This document shows positions 61,465 through 64,000 of a DNA stretch of 64,000 nt, piece by piece. The position numbers were made by a program, and so were the translations under genes. The stretch spans positions 5,001 to 69,000 of the forward strand of contig CABYPW010000009.1 of assembly GCA_902520885.1 (NCBI GenBank), read 5' to 3'. Below the pieces are notes generated by a model. It was not told the origin of the DNA, did no database searches, and saw only the letters and a list, made by a program, of their open reading frames with translations. The stretch is from an uncultured SAR116 cluster alpha proteobacterium (GTDB lineage Bacteria > Pseudomonadota > Alphaproteobacteria > Puniceispirillales > Puniceispirillaceae). Numbering within the stretch: position 1 is the stretch's first letter; every line of letters starts with the position of its first letter.

Positions 61465-62334
61465 TTATCCCTTTACTGCACCAGCTGTTAAACCACTTAC
61501 AATCTGACGCTGAAAAAACAAAACTAGCATAAATAACGGAACTGTTGCGGAAACCACTGCTGCAACAGCAAACATAACGTTTCCTTGTTCTTGGGCAGAT
61601 CCTAAAAATCCAGCTATTTTTGGGACCATCGTTTGGTTTGTTTCTGTTAGCAATAGAGCTGTTATTGCAAAATCGTTATAAGCTAAAAGAAAGCTAAATA
61701 GTCCAGTTGTTATAACCCCTGGCCACATTACTGGAATAATTACATGTCTAAAAGCTTGAAATCTCGTGCAACCGTCAACCATCGCACTCTCGTCAAGATC
61801 TTTTGGGATTGTTGAAAAAAATGAGTGAAGCATCCAGAGCGTGAAGGGTTGATTTATAGCAACTAGAACGACAATAGTTGTTGATAGATGACCCCATAAA
61901 CCAAGTTCGAAAAATGGCAGAAGATAACCTGAAACTAGCGTAATATGAGGCATCGCTCTAAATATAAGAGCTGCTATAAGTATCCAGAAAGCATATCTAA
62001 AACCAGACCTGGCTAAAGCATAGCCCCCTAGAGTGCCAAGCGTAAGAGAGATTGTTACTACGCAAAAAGTCACAATACCAGTATTTAAGGCAGCTCTCCA
62101 GAATTCTTCCTGAATCCAAGCTCCTTTGTATCCATTTAAAGTAAATATTCCCCCAGTCTCGACTAGCGTTCGAACACCAAAAATAGCGTTACGCCAGTCT
62201 TGCTTTGAGAAAAAATCAGCCTCTACTTTGAAACTACCCCAAAGTGTCCACAAAAAAGGAACAGAAGCGAGAATTAACCATATAATTATGAAAGATAAGC
62301 TCAATACATTTAGCCAGTTATTTTTTTTAGTCAC
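61465..62334 (-). CDS. ABC transporter permease, MalG type
   Basis: A 289-residue inner-membrane permease of the carbohydrate (CUT1) family. It has six helices: an N-terminal LSLSFIIIWLILASVPFLWTLW (in part), LGTLGGYALARSGFRY, RAMPHITLVSGYLLPFFELGLW (in part), and the EAA loop DLDESAMVDGCTRFQAFRHVIIP (in part). The C-terminus is FFQRQIVSGLTAGAVKG, the canonical CUT1 ending. It lies 8 bases upstream of the ATPase gene and 3 bases after the MalF-type gene. Confidence 0.9.
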   Translation of the reverse strand: MTKKNNWLNVLSLSFIIIWLILASVPFLWTLWGSFKVEADFFSKQDWRNAIFGVRTLVETGGIFTLNGYKGAWIQEEFWRAALNTGIVTFCVVTISLTLGTLGGYALARSGFRYAFWILIAALIFRAMPHITLVSGYLLPFFELGLWGHLSTTIVVLVAINQPFTLWMLHSFFSTIPKDLDESAMVDGCTRFQAFRHVIIPVMWPGVITTGLFSFLLAYNDFAITALLLTETNQTMVPKIAGFLGSAQEQGNVMFAVAAVVSATVPLFMLVLFFQRQIVSGLTAGAVKG

Positions 62335-62337
62335 TAA

Positions 62338-63375
62338 TCATACTCCAATTACCGGCTTATTTGCTTTCCAGGTCCTAACAATTACTGGTGTCATAAGTAT
62401 ACTGATGCCGATAATAGTAAGGATAGAAGTAGCAGCTGCGGAGCCAAACAGCATATTACCATCTCCACTTCTAAAATCATTATAAATTAGCCAAGACAAA
62501 GAAGTTGCGCTTGCTTGGGCGTTAAATCCCACAATTGGCTCAAATACTCGAAAATTATCCATCAGTTGAATAAGCGAAATAAAAACAGCCAGAGGCATCA
62601 AGTGCGGTATAATGACATAAAGTGTTTGTTCCCATCTATTTGCACCATCGATCATCGCACTTTCCAATGTATCTCTTGGAATTGTCTGTAAACCAGCGTA
62701 AAACACAACAAATGCAAAAGGAGCATGATGCCAAACTCCATAAACAAAAAGCATGACCCAAGTAAGCGTAGGCGATGCTTTTAGGGATAAGTTTGGGTCA
62801 TTAAAAATAATTTGTAATAAACTTCCAATTATTCCCTCTGCGTCTATCATCCAAAACAGCACAAGAGAGCCTATAAGAGGCGTAATGATCATAGGTAATA
62901 AGCAGATAAAAATTGTCGGCCCTTTAAAAAAAGAGGGTAGTCTGTTAACTGCTAACGCAATGAAAAAGCCAATAATTATTACTAGTGGTGTTACAATAAA
63001 GGTATACGCAAGTGTGAAACTTAGGGCTTTATAAAATGGTAGGTTAAATACTTCACTAAGGAAATCATTATAATTTTGAGACTCTTTCCAAGCTTGGTTT
63101 AGTTCACTAAAAGCAAGGTGGTTTCGATTTGTGTAAGTACCAAACCAGTTAAATCTACCGAGTGGTTTTTCCTCCTCTAGAACCTTTGTAGCCTCAAGAT
63201 CAACTCTAGTTTCCTTTTTGCAACCAAACGGAGTGCAATTTTCAACTACTACAAGAACTTTTTCATGTTCAATGAAAAAAGATTGAATGCTTATTGAGAC
63301 TATGGGTAGTGCGATGAAAATTAGCATCGCAAGTGCTGAAGGCCAAATAAACTTAAGAAAGGTATGGTGAGGCAT
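62338..63375 (-). CDS. ABC transporter permease, MalF type
   Basis: A 345-residue inner-membrane permease. It has a first helix at residues about 12-32, a long periplasmic loop (about 33-120) containing several Cys and charged residues, and then the permease core. The coupling loop is TIPRDTLESAMIDGANRWEQTL (in part). The extended loop recalls MalF. The large N-terminal segment could help dock a specific binding protein. It is separated from the binding-protein gene by a hairpin-containing gap of 98 bases. Confidence 0.88.
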   Translation of the reverse strand: MPHHTFLKFIWPSALAMLIFIALPIVSISIQSFFIEHEKVLVVVENCTPFGCKKETRVDLEATKVLEEEKPLGRFNWFGTYTNRNHLAFSELNQAWKESQNYNDFLSEVFNLPFYKALSFTLAYTFIVTPLVIIIGFFIALAVNRLPSFFKGPTIFICLLPMIITPLIGSLVLFWMIDAEGIIGSLLQIIFNDPNLSLKASPTLTWVMLFVYGVWHHAPFAFVVFYAGLQTIPRDTLESAMIDGANRWEQTLYVIIPHLMPLAVFISLIQLMDNFRVFEPIVGFNAQASATSLSWLIYNDFRSGDGNMLFGSAAATSILTIIGISILMTPVIVRTWKANKPVIGV

Positions 63376-63431
63376 TTTTTATTGCCCAAAGTTTGCTGAT
63401 AAGTTTTCGAAAATAAATGCTTTTTTAACGG

Positions 63432-63459
63432 GCACAGAGGGATTAAAATCCCTCTGTGC
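63432..63459 (-). other. Intercistronic hairpin between binding-protein and permease genes
   Basis: A perfect 11-base stem: GCACAGAGGGA at 63432-63442 pairs with TCCCTCTGTGC at 63449-63459 around a six-base loop, equally readable on the minus strand in which the genes run. On that strand CCCGTTAAAAAAG follows, without a T-run. It fits an RNA-stabilising stem rather than a full terminator. Confidence 0.75.
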
Positions 63460-63473
63460 GTTTTAATTATTGA

Positions 63474-64000
63474 TCAAAGAAAGCCTTTTTCAGTTGCTGC
63501 GGCAATGTAGGCTGCCTCAACATCCTCTAGAGCTTTTTCTGCAGTCTCATTACCCTGCAAGAAATCAACAATTTCAGCTCCAATTGCAGAATGCATTGCT
63601 CCAAAATAGGGTAGCATTGGATATGGAAGTGCGCCGCCACCAGCTGAAGCTAAAACACCAACACCAGCTGGATTAGGTTGAGCTCCTTTTATTAACCAGT
63701 TGGCTTTTTCGGCATTAGCGAGAGCCATTTGTGTTGATATACCATTCATCATCGCTTTGAAGGTGGCCTCTGCATCTTCATCTGATATATTTGTAGCAAC
63801 AGTGAAGCCATCCCACCATAAAGTTGTTGCTGGTCTGGAACCACCTGCTACGGTAGGTGCACTAGTAAATTTTGTGTTACTTTCTATTTCTGGTGTCGAA
63901 CCCTCTCCATCTGTGACTGGTCCTGCTCGTGATCCCCATAAATTGGTAAGAGCTACTTTTCCGGCTTCCCAGTCTGCCTGAACAGCGTTTGAGTCATAAG
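63474..64000 (-). CDS. Sugar-type ABC transporter substrate-binding protein, C-terminal part (cut by window edge)
   Basis: The frame is open from base 64000 down to the TGA at 63474, giving the last 175 residues or so of a family 1 extracellular solute-binding protein. Visible runs are YDSNAVQADWEAGKVALTNLWGSRAG, quoted in part, then TTLWWDGFTVATN and GGGALPYPMLPYFGAMHS, the sugar-site strands of CUT1 binding proteins. The signal peptide and N-terminal lobe lie outside. It is the first visible gene of the leftward operon with the MalFGK-type subunits and SnoaL genes. Confidence 0.88.
   Translation of the reverse strand, partial: YDSNAVQADWEAGKVALTNLWGSRAGPVTDGEGSTPEIESNTKFTSAPTVAGGSRPATTLWWDGFTVATNISDEDAEATFKAMMNGISTQMALANAEKANWLIKGAQPNPAGVGVLASAGGGALPYPMLPYFGAMHSAIGAEIVDFLQGNETAEKALEDVEAAYIAAATEKGFL

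Noticed and set aside
1-64000. tRNA, rRNA, CRISPR or transposase
   Set aside because: I looked for T-loop-like motifs, repeat-spacer patterns and transposase-like proteins by eye and found none; a covariance-model search could still reveal a tRNA.

Overview
The window reads as one chromosomal stretch of a low-G+C, heterotrophic, probably marine alphaproteobacterium. The clues are Roseobacter-like DddP, a rhizobium-like inositol gene set, TRAP and many ABC importers, very short intergenic gaps with start/stop overlaps, and AT-rich spacers. The lineage cannot be named with certainty; low-G+C pelagic groups related to Puniceispirillales or Rhodospirillales would fit. I saw no rRNA, tRNA, insertion sequence, phage or CRISPR array.

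Layout. (1) 1-5830: a leftward methyl-compound block, dddP (cut by the window edge), a dimethylglycine dehydrogenase-like flavoprotein with a GcvT domain, and a non-pyrrolysine MttB-type methyltransferase, with a divergent GcvA-like LysR regulator. This end is clearly richer in G+C than the rest, and the change runs through the dehydrogenase gene. (2) 5846-20025: myo-inositol catabolism (iolJ, iolB, iolC, iolD, iolE, a second iolB, three Gfo/Idh/MocA dehydrogenases, a phytanoyl-CoA-type dioxygenase) with its sugar-type ABC importer. (3) 20188-23781: small and single genes (GYD-like protein, Cys-containing 65-residue protein, serine beta-lactamase-fold esterase, DUF4149 membrane protein, atypical SDR). 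(4) 24070-33568: a peptide or ureido-compound module with M29 aminopeptidase, carbamoylase/amidohydrolase, DUF1028, a peptide ABC importer with a fused permease-ATPase, and a GntR/FCD regulator. A tandem palindromic operator lies in front of the importer. (5) 33617-37513: a decayed UgpC/MalK remnant, then a four-gene operon of glycosyltransferase, nucleoside-phosphorylase-like protein, spore-photoproduct-lyase-like radical SAM enzyme and SDR. (6) 37556-42120: two paralogous class III nucleotide cyclases with TolB/FlgO-like and TPR-like C-termini, and a peroxiredoxin-like protein. (7) 42479-49281: TRAP importer, amidase, small membrane protein, 2-hydroxyacid dehydrogenase and an EamA exporter. 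(8) 49545-53896: an RND/MMPL transporter fused to a LolA-like domain, followed by an outer-membrane beta-barrel. (9) 53915-64000: a compact leftward operon of a MalEFGK-type importer (binding protein cut by the edge), three SnoaL-like proteins with about five domains, a LacI repressor, a bicupin, a MetE/epoxyalkane-CoM-transferase-like zinc protein and an RraA-like aldolase.

The window is dominated by uptake-plus-catabolism units, each with its own importer and often its own repressor. In all four importers whose binding-protein gene is present, a strong hairpin separates that gene from the permease genes. The best candidates for undescribed biology are the SnoaL/MetE-like/cupin/RraA operon (9), the glycosyltransferase-phosphorylase-SPL operon (5), and the RND-LolA fusion (8). 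Functions of these are inferred from families and context only.
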